The notes: generated by a model not told the origin, from the letters alone. 64,000 bases of DNA from Juglans regia (GCF_001411555.2 NC_049903.1:13187234-13251233), one strand, 5' to 3'; shown: positions 22,220 to 34,641, counted from the stretch's first letter. Numbers and translations: made by a program.

Positions 22220-23223
22220 ATGGACACACATTTGATGATGACCCATTTTTCACCACTCTCTTACAAAGTGGAGGAGGAGGTTGTAAGAGCACCCCAACGC
22301 AACATTCTAATGTTGTGATGCAAACAACCCTCAATGACGGTGAAAAGATGCATCCTTCAAAAAAAGTTCAAAGATATGCATCTTTCACTGTAAATGAGGA
22401 TAACCTCCTCGTCTCAGTTTGGCTCAACATTAACATCGATGCGATAAAGGGTACTGATCAAAAGTCCATTTAAATGTGGGAAAGAATTACCACGTTTTAT
22501 TATGAATATAAAAAATGAAACATTGCCAACCGTTCTGAGGGCTCTTTGACGAATCGATAGTCTACAATTAAAAAATAGACAAATAAGTTCTGTACATATA
22601 TAACATAGGTAGAGTCATTGCATCCCAGTGATGCAACCGAGCAATACAATGTATGTATCATTTTCTTTTAATCATGCAATTATGTTGAGCTTATTTATGA
22701 ACTAACAAATATTCCTTCACCTTTGTAGATTGAGAAGGCAAAGATGTTGTACAAAGAGATGGTAAGGTCTAATTTCACAATGGAGCTCTGACACCAATAA
22801 AAATGGTAGCAACACATATCCACCTTTGGTAAGAAGAGAAGGCCACAAGAAAAAGATGTTGGTGAAATTACTGTTGATTTAGCTGAGGAGGACCTGGAGA
22901 TTCTTGCTGAGAGACTTCCAAACAAAAAAGCTGAGAAATAAAGGGAGAGGAAGCGGAAGTTGATGGAAGGCAAAGAGGTAGAGATCAAAATTGCGTTAGC
23001 TAAAATGACCGTGGATAGAGTGACGACCATGGAAGAGTGGAGAAATGCTATGTTGAAGGTAGACCAAAAAAGCGAGAAAATATTTGAACTAAAGAATAAG
23101 AAGTTTGAACTAGAGAATAAGAAGTTTGAACTAAAGATGATGATGTTAGATCTATGTGGCATGAATGCCATGCAAAGTGGCTGCCCAGCCACATGTGGGC
23201 TGGATAAATATGTGGCTGTGTAG
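22220..23223 (+). pseudogene. Myb/trihelix-like accessory gene of Harbinger element
   Basis: Plant PIF/Harbinger elements carry, beside the transposase, a DNA-binding protein often mis-annotated as glutathione S-transferase T3-like or NAM-associated. Pieces of it are readable: VNEDNLLVSVWLNINIDAIK-like, GTDQKS, WERITTFYYEYKK, NRSEGSL, VESLHPSDATEQYN, an intron (about 22651-22728, GTATGT...TTTGTAG), then IEKAKMLYKEM, and a C-terminal stretch from 22960 (KEVEIKIALAK, three FEL(K/E)NKK heptad-like repeats of coiled-coil type) ending at 23223. Several stops and frame changes interrupt it. It probably bound the termini to recruit transposase. Confidence 0.65.
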
Positions 23224-23865
23224 CAACTAAATGCTTAGACTGTGGATATTATCTTTGTATTAGAAACTGAACTGTGTTGATAATTTGTGGACTGTTTTGG
23301 TAACTTTTTTGACTCTTTTGGTATATAAAGAGGGATGTTATGGATTGTTGGTGCCGTGTGCTGGACTTGAATTTGGAATCTTGAATTTAGAGGTGTTGTC
23401 GTGTCTTGCTAATTAAGTTGGTGGATCTTGTGCTATTTTTGGGTTCCATTGTGATTTGGGCCATCTTTAGGCCATAGTCTTAGGATCTATGCTGATGGAA
23501 GCAGAGTCATGGGATGTTATGATTGTATCACAAGTCTTAGAAAATTATATGAGGTGCATCATTCATCACATGACGCAAAATGAGATCATGAATTTGTGAA
23601 TCTCCACTCGACAAAGCTTTGGTTTGTTTTTTTGTTTTTTTTTAGCTAATACTAAGTAGTTGGTTTATTAAAATATATGAAGTGTATTTGTAAAATATAT
23701 AAAAAAAAAAATTGTCAAATATTATTAAAATATATAATATTATATTATTATTTTCACTTTAACATAGCTAGTCCAATATGAACTCACCTAGTCAAAAGTT
23801 AATTATACAGCCAAAAGTTAACATTTTAGCTAAATTTTAGACTTTGGACATTGCCAATGCTCTTA

Positions 23866-24709
23866 AGCTCCAAATTATCAAACCAAGCCCTGCACACTGT
23901 TGCGCAAAAACAAGTATGGGACAATTCCAAGCTTCAAGAGAGGACGACGATGATGGTATTGATGATGGAGTGCCTGGGATCATCGATGAAGTTGCTGGTT
24001 GAAGTTTTTTCATTTCTAATTTTCTTTTTGAAAATTAATGCGGACCAGGATAAGATCGAAAAGGGTGGCCTGGTTGACCTTGATGAACTCGGCGTGGGGA
24101 AGGGGGGTTTTCAGAGAGAGAGAGAGAGAGAGAGGGGGTTGGGGAGGGGTGGTCTCGACAGATCAATGGGTTCCCCTACAGTGCGGCGCACCAAGATTGA
24201 AGATATAGCCCTTACGTGACTTTCATCTATTGGTTTCCGTTGTTATACACTTACAGGATGCCCTAGTGAGAAGTTATTCTCTTTGGCAAAAGATGCCTTC
24301 CTTATTTATGATATTATCGTTGATAGACCTGGACGGTATGAAAACGCGTATACAGCATGATTAATTACCATGCATGCCTCAAACTGAACGATACATTTTT
24401 ATTTGTTTTATTTATTTATTGAATAGTGTTACTCATAAGTTTCATACTCTACACACTCATTTAAAAATATGTCATTTTATATTTTTATTCTATTTTATTT
24501 ATAAACATATCTGGAATCATTTTTATTACGTAGATAAAAAAATAAAATGATATATTTTTAAATAGATATACAGAATATGGAGCTTGTGACTAGAATTTTA
24601 TTTATTTATTTATTTATTTTTAAAGCAGAAGTTGTTCCTCGAAAAGCCGGTTAAGCTCCCGTTCCCATTTTAAATCCCTCTCTCAGCCGTTAGATCAGTA
24701 CCAAATGCG
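23866..24709. other. Intergenic and putative promoter/5' UTR
   Basis: Between the Harbinger element and the next gene. Includes a (GA)n run at 24115-24133 and a TTTA repeat at 24595-24618. No coding region with domain character. The last 90 bases before 24710 are pyrimidine-rich and plausibly the 5' UTR of the following gene. Confidence 0.4.
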
Positions 24710-25483
24710 ATGGCCAAAACCGCCGCAACCTCTCGCTTCCTCCTCACCTTCCTCCTCCTCTTCCTGACGACCGCGCCAAAACCCTCGCACTCCCTCTCCT
24801 ACTCACAGTACCGGACCTTCGTGTCCCTCGCCCAATCTCTCACGACACGAGTGGCCAACCTGCGTGCCTCCCGGGGAGACTTTACGGGCTCGCGTCGGGC
24901 CAAGGACATTGCCGAACAGCTCGAGGCGGTCTGGGGCTGGGGTTATGGGGGTTCACGTGGTCGGTGGGCTGGGACTACGTTAAGAACTACGCATGGAGGG
25001 AAGTTAGCTATGACGATCTGTACGGAGCCATTACGGACGCGAACGAGCTGCTGAGACGCCTGGGGGATTTGATCCGGACGGACTCGGGGGAAGATAGGGC
25101 GGATTGGGTCGGGCGGAATTACCAAAACGTCCTAGGCATCTCTAGCTCCCTCTTGAAAAGGCTTCTCAACGTGTTTCGTCAATCGGTAATTATCCTTTTT
25201 GTCTCTTTATTTTTTTGGTTGGATCTTTATTTTTTGGTAGCGTTGGAGTGATGCACTGATATATATGTGGGGTAAATGCTAAAAAAGTGATTGGTTGGTT
25301 GGAATGTAGGGGACGTTGAGGAAAGTGGTGGAGACGGTGGAGACGGAGGTGGTGGATGGAGGGTTCCTGAAGGACTGTCTGGAAGTGGGTACCAATGACT
25401 TGAAGGGTTTGCTTCAAATATTCAAGGACATGGCTTTACAATTCCATTCCTCGTCCTCCGGTAATGAGTGGCGAGATCTATGA
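24710..25483 (+). CDS. Secreted plant protein of unknown function, one frameshift
   Basis: Two exons, 24710-25185 and 25310-25483, with a GT/AG intron in phase 0; about 217 codons when the frame change is allowed for. A signal peptide (RFLLTFLLLFLTT, residues about 9-21) is followed by SLSYSQYRTFVSLAQSL, then a Trp-rich WSVGWDYVKNYAW segment, an acidic ELLRRLGDLIR region, and VVETVETEVVDGGFLKDCL near the C-terminus. I recognise this as a plant-specific uncharacterised family but know no function. The frame changes near 24925-24932, where GCGGTCTGG has one G fewer than the downstream frame needs. This is a lost base in the gene or an assembly error. The duplicated 3' end downstream makes gene decay plausible. 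Confidence 0.65.
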
Positions 25484-25728
25484 CAAACCCTCCCACCCCC
25501 ATGATTTTTTTTTTTTTTTAATTTAATTGTACTTTACCAGTGAATAGTAGTTTTTAGTCAATTAAGTAGGAAATTCAAAGTTTTATAGTGGTTGTATAGA
25601 GTGAAATGTTAGCAATCAATACTACAAGGAGAAGAGATGCTTCAGTACATAAATTGAGGATTGAAAAGAGTAGAAAGTGTTGATGCTGATAGATCAATCT
25701 AACAAGAAATCTCAATCCAATCTCACAT
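25434..25728 (+). repeat. Gene 3' end, source copy of a 295-base duplication
   Basis: Covers the last 50 coding bases (from CTTTACAATTCC) and about 245 bases beyond the stop. It is nearly identical to 28988-29287 in the same orientation; similarity ends at ATCTCACAT in both. Confidence 0.85.
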
Positions 25729-27471
25729 AAATGTTTCGATGTTTTTGGTTGTGCCTCAACTGCTTGAAGGAATTACAGAGTGAAATGGACATTGTATGTG
25801 TCCAGGTTTGTGCCCATCAGAGTAAAAGCTGACTTCCATACTTTTATGCAGCAGAGCTTTGTTTAGCTGCCCATTCAAGTTGGCACTTTTTTTTATCCTT
25901 TCAATTTGTTTCGGTGATGTGCATTTTTCATTTTGTTATGTTGTTAATGTCCACAAAAATGTGATTGGTGCATGTTTCACATTGTGTTTGTCCATGTCTG
26001 TGTTCTGGTTTGGAGGCCTACTGTGATGAAAAAATAGAAGAAACCAACACAACAGAAAGAATAGACTATTTTGGATTGTTATATCGTCCTCTTCCAACTA
26101 TGATCTGGGCCAAATGAAGGTTGGACTGTGTGTATGTTAAAAGCATAGTCAAATGGGCAGTTCACAATACAAAGATGCAAGGGGTCTAAAATTTTCAAAT
26201 CAAGCGTCCTATTCAAATTCCTAGAATTTTATCAAAATAATCTTTAAAATCAAGCATTTTATTCAAATTCTTAAAATTCCACTTTCCTGTGCAGGCCAGC
26301 TTTTATTCTTCTTTCGTTATTTTTTTCCTTTGTTTTTTGACAGGCCAGTTGCCTTGGACGTCTGTCTTTCCTCTTTTCTTCTAGTTATTTGTGGTATAAT
26401 TTAGTGCTTGATTCATACCATGAGATGAACATTTTTTACCATGAGATGAACATTTTTGTATAAAGTTAGAAAGGAATATACCTGGATCATTTGTTGAACT
26501 CGGCCCAACTCCTCCATATTAGTCGACGAAGGGTAGAGGATCATTGTTCCAAAATGTGGCATTGATAGAGGTTATAATTAGGCATGGTGTTTAACCCAAA
26601 TGCACATAACAAAAAAAAATTATAAAGTTAGAAAGGAACCTACTTGGATCGTTTAGTGAACTTGGCCCGACTCCTCCACATTAGTTAACGGAGGGTAGAA
26701 TATCATTATTCCAAAATGTGGCATTGATAGAGATTGTAATTAGGCACAGTGCTAAAACGGCTCAAATGCATTTAAGAAAAAATATTTAAAAAGTTAGAAA
26801 TGAATATACTTGGCTACCCCATGTGTATGCATATGAATTTGGATATGCATTTGGATGCATCATAAATGGTGGGTAGTACAAATTTTTTGGACCATAATAT
26901 CCCTATAATACAAAAAAAAAAAAAAACATTAACTAATTGGAAATGTTGGCACAACGATATTTATAAATGACCAATGTGTATCATACCTAAGACGGTGGAA
27001 TTGATGTAGAAGGCTTGAGTGGCCTTTCATTTTCCTCTTTGTTCGTCATGTTATTTCAACTGAATTCATAGAACAGAAACGCATAAATCAAATCAAGCAT
27101 TAAACAAAAGAGGGAGGAGGGGTGGATGATTTTTCTCATTGATTGTACATGACACCTTCACAAATCTAAATGATGCACAGTACGATGATTAGCATGAAGG
27201 TGAATACAACAATGTGCTGAGTACACTGCAATTAACACAAAACACAAGTTTTAATGCTTTCAATAATAGTTGCAGATAAGATCTAAATGATAATTTAAAA
27301 TGAGTGACAGATTGGAATAAAATGGGGTCAAAGGTTGGTAGCTTAATCCACAAATTCAACAACTTTGTGGTGCCTCTTTCACTGCAAATTCTTGCAACAA
27401 GATATATATGTGCTTAAATTAAGTCTCATGTTCATTGAAAAAGGTTTGAGAGTGGTAGCCAGTATCTCAAG
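25729..27471. other. Intergenic with tandem repeat
   Basis: No gene recognised. At 26459-26815 a unit of about 162-166 bases is repeated twice in full plus a start (landmarks AAAGTTAGAAAGGAA, GGCCCAACTCCTCCA, CCAAAATGTGGCATTGATAG). The rest is ordinary AT-rich DNA. Confidence 0.6.
26459..26815. repeat. Two and a fraction copies of a 164-base tandem repeat
   Basis: Copies start at about 26462, 26624 and 26789 with AAAGTTAGAAA and share TTCCAAAATGTGGCATTGAT. Pairwise identity is high by eye, with scattered substitutions. No coding frame is conserved. Confidence 0.75.
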
Positions 27472-28029
27472 TAGGAGTGTCAAATCGTGTTAACGGGTCG
27501 TGTTCATGACATGTCAAGACATGTATATTATACTATATAGGTTAACCATAACCCGATCCGTTAAGCTTATCGTGTCAAAATCTTAAACCCTAACACGACC
27601 CATTAACATAACGGGTCGAGTTGTGTCAATCCGTTTTGACCCGTTATGTAAATGGGTTGAATATATCCGAAATTAACCCGTTTGACTTAGTTAAGTTTAG
27701 CATAATTTTATATAAATTTTAAAATCACAATATTTATAAAAAATATAAAACTAACTACAAGTCAAAAATTACAATCCAAACAATAAAAATATCAAACTTA
27801 AAATTTCAACAATTTTATTTTTAGGTATAAAGGTATAATTGTAACTTTAACTTTCTTAACGGGTTATAATGAGTCAAACCGTTTTGACCCATTATCAACT
27901 CGTTAAGCAATTGTGTCTTAACGGGTCAACCCGTTTTAACCCAAATCCGTTAAGACTAAATCCTAACCCGCTTTTATCGTGTCGTATTTATGTTAGGTTA
28001 ACGGATCGTGTCACATATTACCACTATTA
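27472..28029. mobile_element. hAT-type MITE with AACGGGTC arms
   Basis: Flanked by the exact 8-base duplication ATCTCAAG (27464-27471 and 28030-28037). The left end is TAGGAGTG; the right end is diverged (ACCACTATTA). Both arms are full of AACGGGTC/GACCCGTT words and the core is AT-rich, the same architecture as the other hAT-type elements in the window. Confidence 0.75.
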
Positions 28030-28067
28030 ATCTCAAGCATCAAACAAATAAAACTATGACTCAAAAC

Positions 28068-28421
28068 CCAAACATGTCCAGCTTTTTATTCCAAAGAAAA
28101 AAAACCCACTTCTTCTATATAGAGCTACGACTCAGCCATCTACAAACAAATAAATTACATTACTTTTTATTTGAAAAAAATCCAAACATGTCCAACTTCC
28201 AGATTCCAGAGAAAAAAAAAAAAAAAACCTCAATCCTTCTATATCCTACTACTCAACCATGTACAAACAAATAAATTACATTACTTTATATTTGAGGAAA
28301 ACCAAACATGTCCAGCTTCTAGATTTTAGAGAAAAAAAACTCAATCCTTCTATATAGAACTACGACTCAGCCATGTACAAACAAATAAATTATATTACTT
28401 TGTCTTTGAGAAAAACCCAAA
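28068..28421. repeat. Three-copy tandem repeat, about 117-base unit
   Basis: Landmarks CCAAACATGTCCA(G/A)CTT, AGAGAAAAAAAA, CAATCCTTCTATAT, GTACAAACAAATAAATTA recur at 28071, 28185 and 28305, with a fourth start near 28415. Non-coding. Confidence 0.8.
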
Positions 28422-28987
28422 CAAAGACGGTAGAGTTGGGCCATATAAAATCTGCCATGTTCAATAAGAACTCAGCTATGCACAAAGAAACACAAACTCA
28501 GAGCCGGTGTGAGTTTTTGTGGGTGTGAACCCAAAATGCAGCCAATAATTTGTGCATTTTACTGAAATTTTTAGATAGAGAGAGATTTTCATAGAGAGAA
28601 AACCTGGGTGTGACTTTCTCTCGTCGATCAGAGTCTTCGGAGGCGCCAGACTGTGGCAGACTGTGGCAAGGCGGGCGGAGGGGTGAAGGCGTGGAAGGAG
28701 AACGTGGGGAGGGGAAAAATTCGAATGAGATGATTTTGGGGTAAAGCGATGACTAACGTGGGCTAAAACGTGTGTTTTACTAAAAGAAAAAAAATTAAAG
28801 AAAAATGTCATATCTTCGGTGTCGGGTGTTGGGGGCAATGAGTAGAACTCCTATCGATATACGTGTGGCTAGTTTGAACCTTTTATCAAACACCTTCCAG
28901 GCAATTCGAATTCCAGCACTGCCATTCCAACATTACGACCCAGTCTTTTCCTCACTACATCACTGCATTCACAACAGGAACATAACA
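28422..28987. other. Intergenic, no gene seen
   Basis: Contains AT-rich and moderately GC-rich DNA with a 120-codon minus frame that lacks domain character. Nothing supportable. Confidence 0.5.
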
Positions 28988-29287
28988 CTTTACAATTCCA
29001 TTCCTCGTCCTTCGGTAATGATGGACGAGATCTATGACAAAACCACCCAACCCCATGGTTTTTTTTTTATTTTATTTTAATTTAATTGTACTTTACCAGT
29101 GAATAGTAGTTTTGAGTCAATTAAGTAGGAAATTCAAAGTTTTATAGTGGTTGTATAGAGTGAAATGTTAGCAATCAATACTACAAGGAGAAGAGATGCT
29201 TCAGTACATAAATTGAGGCTTGAAAAGAGTAGAAAGTGTTGATACTGATAGATCAATCTAACAAGATATCTCAATCCCATCTCACAT
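28988..29287 (+). repeat. Duplicate copy of the 3' end of the 24.7 kb gene
   Basis: Same orientation as the source at 25434-25728, with a few substitutions and indels (for example GTAATGATGGACGAG against GTAATGAGTGGCGAG). It lacks the upstream exons and so cannot encode the protein. Confidence 0.85.
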
Positions 29288-29847
29288 TTGGTAGTCGATT
29301 ATCAAGTTTTTGTCTTTAAGCTGATATCCTAAAATCTGCTATACTGTTTCAAGACTGGTTTTTTATTCCATCTCTGACATCTGTTTACTCCAAACTCAAA
29401 AAAAACTTATAACTTTTTTTATAATTTTATATTAAAACAGAATATATTTATATAAAATTAAATTTATTTTTAATTAAATTACATGATTACGTTGGTTGAT
29501 TTAATTTATTTTCGTCTAGATTATGCAAAAAGGTCATGTTCTAAAATTTTTAATCTAGATTCAAAGAGCAAAATGAAAAAAGAAATAGTTGAATAACAAA
29601 ACAATAGTAATGTAGGTGTAACTATATCATTACCCGTATAGTTTAATGCTGACCTATGATTCAGTGCCGGGATAGTTGAAGAGGATTATCGCTATCTATA
29701 TTTCATCGAAGGATCAATGAAATGAAAAATGACTTTTTAACACCAATAAACCTGACTGAATGAATCTTTTGATGAGAAAATTGACTGAATATATGTGCAA
29801 AGCTAAAACAGATGGTCTTTTTTTCTTTTCTTCTCCTTTTGTTTGGG

Positions 29848-29910
<63 letters not shown>

Positions 29911-30581
29911 TTCACAACTTCACAAAATTTTCATTACTCACGTTCTCACTACAATTTAGATTCCCTAACTTGAAGGCTGAAGCTAGAACACAATTTTCGC
30001 AACAAACAGTAGGAAAAAGCAGAAGGATGCTTCGCATATTTCTGAAGGACCGTGGCTGCATCATCAAATACAAGAGTCTTTAATGCAGCCTATAAAAGAA
30101 CACCACTCAACATCTTCCAAAAAACTCCATTAAGGCTAAAAGAAAAAACCCATGGAACTAAGAAAAATGTCAAGGTCATCAAGGATCAAATCTGTAATCT
30201 GTAAGAAAAATGTCAAGGTCATCAAAGTACGAATCTGGACGAGTAACCATTTTCAACAAGGATTCTGTCATTCTGTGCTATATAGTCCGGTAGCACATGA
30301 AAGCAAACCACAGTAAGACCAAAGGAGAAGTTGTCTCATATTTTGGGTTCAGCAAAGACAAAGTTAAGTCAGGCACTGCAAATTTCAATTAGTAAAAAGC
30401 TAATACTGCCCATCATACAAAACTCGGGAAAACCTTCCATTGCTACTGTTCATTTTAGGTTCAAGGTCACTGGGAGTCGAAATAGCCTCAAAAAATTAAA
30501 CTAAACAAGGACCATATTAGCATATACAACAAGATGAACGATGATCAAAATGGGATTAAAAAACAAAACCTGAAACACATG
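29288..30581. other. Intergenic and 3' UTR of the helicase gene
   Basis: AT-rich DNA with a 54-base (AG)27 microsatellite at 29851-29904. The rightmost few hundred bases are likely the 3' UTR of the minus-strand helicase. A 45-base block with AGAAAAATGTCAAGGTCATCAA occurs twice at 30160-30225. Confidence 0.5.
29851..29904. repeat. (AG)27 microsatellite
   Basis: Uninterrupted dinucleotide repeat; likely polymorphic in length. Confidence 0.95.
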
Positions 30582-33500
30582 TCAAGCACGGCGTTTACTC
30601 AGACGCCAAGAATTAGGCTCATGATATCTGTCATAAAGCGGTTCGATTCTTTCTTGTCGTTTGCGCTTGCTCATCTTTGTAGGATCTACCACTTTGAAGA
30701 ATCTTGGTGCCAGTTCCACGAGCCATTTAGGATCTATAACTGTGACCTCTCGCATGTACTCTTTTGTAGTCATCACGAGCTCATTGTAGATGACCCAGTC
30801 AGGTTGTCTCTGGAAAAGAGCACTGCTAGGATGGATATAAACTGGCTGGTTCTCAACTAGGGTCCTATAGCCCTCCTGTGGGTCTTTTCTAGCAGCATGG
30901 AAAAAGAATCCAGCAGTAATTGCCTTCCTGATCTTTGTAAAATTCCTTCCTGCACTCATGACGTCCAATTTATATCTGCAGTGCAACAACAATTATCGAG
31001 TCAATTAAAAACAAGCAAGCTCTACCGCTGGTGGCATTGCTAAAGCTACAAACAATTATGTGCTTATTGCTTCATCTACAAAACCAGCAGAACATGGCAA
31101 CCATATAATCATATCATTAAAAGGTACTGCAAGGATATTTGCCGCATCAAAGAATTTGGAATTCACTCATACAGCAGTTACTGCCAATTTTGTGACCCAC
31201 TAAATGGATGGTATTCAAAGGGTAAGCTAAAATAAAACCATCTACAAGCAAGCAACTAATAACTCATGAAAAGCCTGATGAATTAGGGCAGCTGTGCTCG
31301 AAGAAATGAGAAGGAAGCACTAGAAGGAAAGCTAAAGGCAGGAAACAATTCTATAGCTGAGAAATAGCAAAAGAAAAAGGAAGACCGTACTTGTCCATGA
31401 TGGTGAGCAGCTGTTTCCTTACATCCTGTGCCCTCCTCAAAGATCTAGACTGCACAAAGTTCTCAAAGCACCATGGCCCAGAAAAGTTATTATTTTTCCA
31501 AGCATCGTAAACCGTAAGTAACGTCAGATGGTCTCCCTCTGGCTGGAAAAACTTGGCCCTCTTCTGGTCTGCTTGGGCTTGTTTCTCCCTAGGCCTGTAG
31601 AAGATATTGCCAGTTTGAATCATTGCAATGATTGTCAAAATCTCATCACTGCATCCAAGGTCCACACTGGCCAGTAGCATCTTAGATAATGGCGGTTCAA
31701 GTGGAAACTCTGCCATTTTCCGGCCCAATTTGGTCAGAAGACCCTCCTCATCAAGAGCTCCTAGACTGTACAGCTGTTCCATAGCAGAAATGAGCGCCTG
31801 GGGTGAAGGCGGATCCATGAAATCAAAAGACAGAAGATCATTTATCCCCATAGCTTTCATATTAAGCGTAGTAAACCCAAGATTTATCCTCTGGATTTCA
31901 GGAATTGAGGTTGGGGACATCTCATTGCGGTATGCACTCTCAGTGTAGAGGCGGTAACATTTCCCAGGTCCTGTACGCCCGGCACGCCCAGCTCGTTGCT
32001 TTGCTGATGCTTGTGATATAGGAGTTATAATCAGTGAATCAAGCCCTTGTTTAGGATTATACACATTTTGCTTCGCAAACCCAGGATCGATTACGTAAAA
32101 AATCCCATCGATGGTCAAAGATGCCTCGGCAATATTGGTAGCCACAACCACTTTTCTCTTACCTGGAGGGGCAGGTTCAAATATCCTCGACTGCATTTCA
32201 CTAGGAAGTGCACTATATACCGGTAGAATAATCAATTCTGGAACATTTTCACCTAGACCTTTCATCCTCTCATAAAGAGATTGGCAGGCAAAATCAATCT
32301 CCTCCTGGCCAGTCAAGAAGAGAAGGATGTCTCCTTCAGGTTCCATCAAGTGGATTTGTAGCACGGTAATTAGAGCTGCATCTAGATAATCACTTTCTGG
32401 TTGTTTGGTGTAGAGTATCTCCACAGGAAAAGTTCTACCAGGAATTGTAAATATATTACAGTTGAAGAAATACCCTGAAAACTTCTCCGCATCCAGTGTG
32501 GCAGAAGTGACAATCAAGCGAAGGTCAGGTCTCCTTTTTACTAGTTGCTTTAGTAATCCAAAAAGAACATCAGTGTGTATTGTTCTCTCATGAGCTTCGT
32601 CAAGCATAATAACAGAGTACTGAGAAAGGTTCTCATCAATCAGAATTTCCCTCAGAAGCATGCCGTCCGTCATATACTTGATGACGGTATCTGGACTGGT
32701 ACAATCCTCGAATCGAATAGCATACCCAACTTCCTCCCCCAATCGACAACCAAACTCTTCAGCAACCCTCTTTGCCACAGACATGGCAGCCACCCTACGG
32801 GGCTGAGTACAACCAATTTTTCCCCTAGTTGTATATCCAGCTTCTGCAAGATATTGAGTTACCTGAGTTGTCTTACCCGAACCAGTCTCACCAATAACAA
32901 CTAAGACCTGGTTGTCATGCACAGCCTGAACGAGTTCCTTCTTTAATTTGTAGATTGGCAAGCTCTGCCTTTGTTCCTGAATGGAGAGCTTTGACCTCTG
33001 CCCAAAACTGATGGATTTTCCATAAGCATCCTTCTTCCATTCAGGCATGTCATATGCCGATAAACCAACACCCCTGAGCTCCTGTGCTAGATGCCTCTCA
33101 CCCATATCTGGCATTGGGTCTTCCCATGGACGATTGAGATCCTTTGGAATAGAATCGAGCATAGTTCGCTGTTGCTGTTCTCTTACTTCTCTCCGCTCCT
33201 TTATCAGCGCAGACTGAAGTGCAGCTGCACGACCCAAAGACCCTTCTGGGTTCTTGAAAATCTTAACAGGTGACATATCCATTGAATACCGGCTCTGCCC
33301 TTGCAAGAATGCGGGCTCATCCTCGTTCAGTTCAATCTCAAGCTCCTCCTCAGCACCCTCTTCTTGATATAGCACTCCATCTCCTTCCTCATCATATGTG
33401 GGATAATCGGTAACACTCAAAACACCAGAAGCAATCAATTGCTTTGCTTCCCATATTTCCGGTGAACTCATCCTCTTTAATGGTCTACGTGATGGGACTA

Positions 33501-34641
33501 CATCTTCCTCCTCAAAAATCCTAATCCCTGAAAGACCCATCCTAGTTGCTGGCCCCTCCTTCGACCCGCTAGACGGATTCGTCCTATTCGTATCGTCCAT
33601 TGAGCTCTTCTTCAACGGAAGCAAATCCTTGCCAGTATTCTGATCGACATCCCTCATCGAAAGACTCAGTTTCTGACCTGACACCGAAATCAGCTTCACA
33701 TAAACTTCCTGATCCCGTTTCACCACATCCTTGGCATTAGCAATCCGCCGTGTTGCAATCTGTGAAACGTGAACCAAACCCTCCTTCCCCTTCAAATCAG
33801 TCAATTGCACGAAGCAGCCCGAGTCCATCACCCTTGAGACCCTACCCTTGTAAACCTTATACAATTCGGGCTCATCGGATTTATACTGCCCATTTGAACG
33901 ATCTTTGCCTCCTCTCGGATAATCTTCATTTTCACCATTATCTCTATTATTAACCAATTCCTCATCATTTCTCCCATGCTTCTCGTGTCGATCCCTGTGC
34001 CTTTCCCTACTCCTATAATCCCTTCTACCATCCTCATCACCATCGATATCTCTGTCTCTATGCCTCTCATCTCTATCATGTCTATCCCTGCGCCTATCTC
34101 TTCTGTCTCTGTCTCTGTCTCTGTCTCTGTCTCGCTCTCCGTCTCCGTCTCGGTCTCGGTCTCGGTCTCTGTCCCTGTCCCTGTCTCTGTCTCTGTCCCT
34201 ATCTCTCCTTCGAGGTCTATTTTCTTCTTCGCGTTCTTCCCAGTCTCTACGTCGCTCCCGTGCCTCCAATTCGATTTCTCTCTCGATGTCCTTAGCTCTC
34301 TTTCTATCATCCGCAATCGCCAGCGCCGAATACTTGGCCTTCGTACCATCCGAAGCGCTCTCATTCTTCGACTCCTTGTCGGAATTCTGCTTTGGAGGAA
34401 GAATTGCGTGTATTATCGTCAGAAGTGTACGGACAAAGTAATCGGGCATCTCGGCGCCGTTTTCCTTTAGTTTCGCATCGAACTCATCGACGGTCTCACA
34501 GTTGCGGCCCAATTCCGTGATGAATTCGGCGAGAACTTTGTCCCCGAACCCTAGATGCGTTTCAAGTTCCGAGCAGACCTTGGAGACGAGCGAGAAGTAT
34601 TCGAGCTTCTTCAAGCCGTCGTCTTTGGAAGTGGGGGCCAT
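30582..34641 (-). CDS. DEAH5: Pre-mRNA splicing factor, DEAH-box RNA helicase (PRP22/DHX8 class)
   Basis: Two exons, 34641-31391 and 30975-30582, joined in phase 2 (GT/AG) give 1,214 residues, the usual length of the family (human DHX8 about 1,220). Order: conserved N-terminal helical region (1-85), an Arg-Asp-rich low-complexity region (about 143-214), an S1 RNA-binding domain (about 257-330), and helicase core with Walker A GETGSGKT (584-591), DEAH (681-684), SAT (713-715) and QRAGRAGR (882-889), then HA2 and OB-fold domains. PRP22-type helicases act in the nucleus, releasing spliced mRNA from the spliceosome; the S1 domain separates this group from PRP2, PRP16 and PRP43. All catalytic motifs are intact and the frame is open, so the gene should be functional. 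Start chosen as the first ATG of the conserved N-terminus. Confidence 0.95.

Larger units (their letters stand above)
19354..23862 (+). mobile_element. PIF/Harbinger-type DNA transposon, 4.5 kb
   Basis: The left terminus GAGCATTGGCAATGTC (19354) and the right terminus GACATTGCCAATGCTC (ending 23862) are perfect inverse copies over 16 bases. TTA lies just outside both ends (19351-19353 and 23863-23865), the canonical Harbinger target duplication. Inside is a decayed Myb/trihelix-like accessory gene. No DDE transposase reading frame is visible, so the element is defective. A younger hAT-type element sits in its left terminus; taking that out restores a continuous GCAATGTCCTAGCC. Confidence 0.82.

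Noticed and set aside
26459..28421. CRISPR-like arrangement of repeats
   Set aside because: These are contiguous tandem repeats with no unique spacers, in a plant nuclear context.
33828..34470. 178-codon minus frame and 164-codon plus frame rich in Glu-Thr or Ser-Val
   Set aside because: Out-of-frame shadows of the helicase gene's Arg-Asp hexamer repeat.
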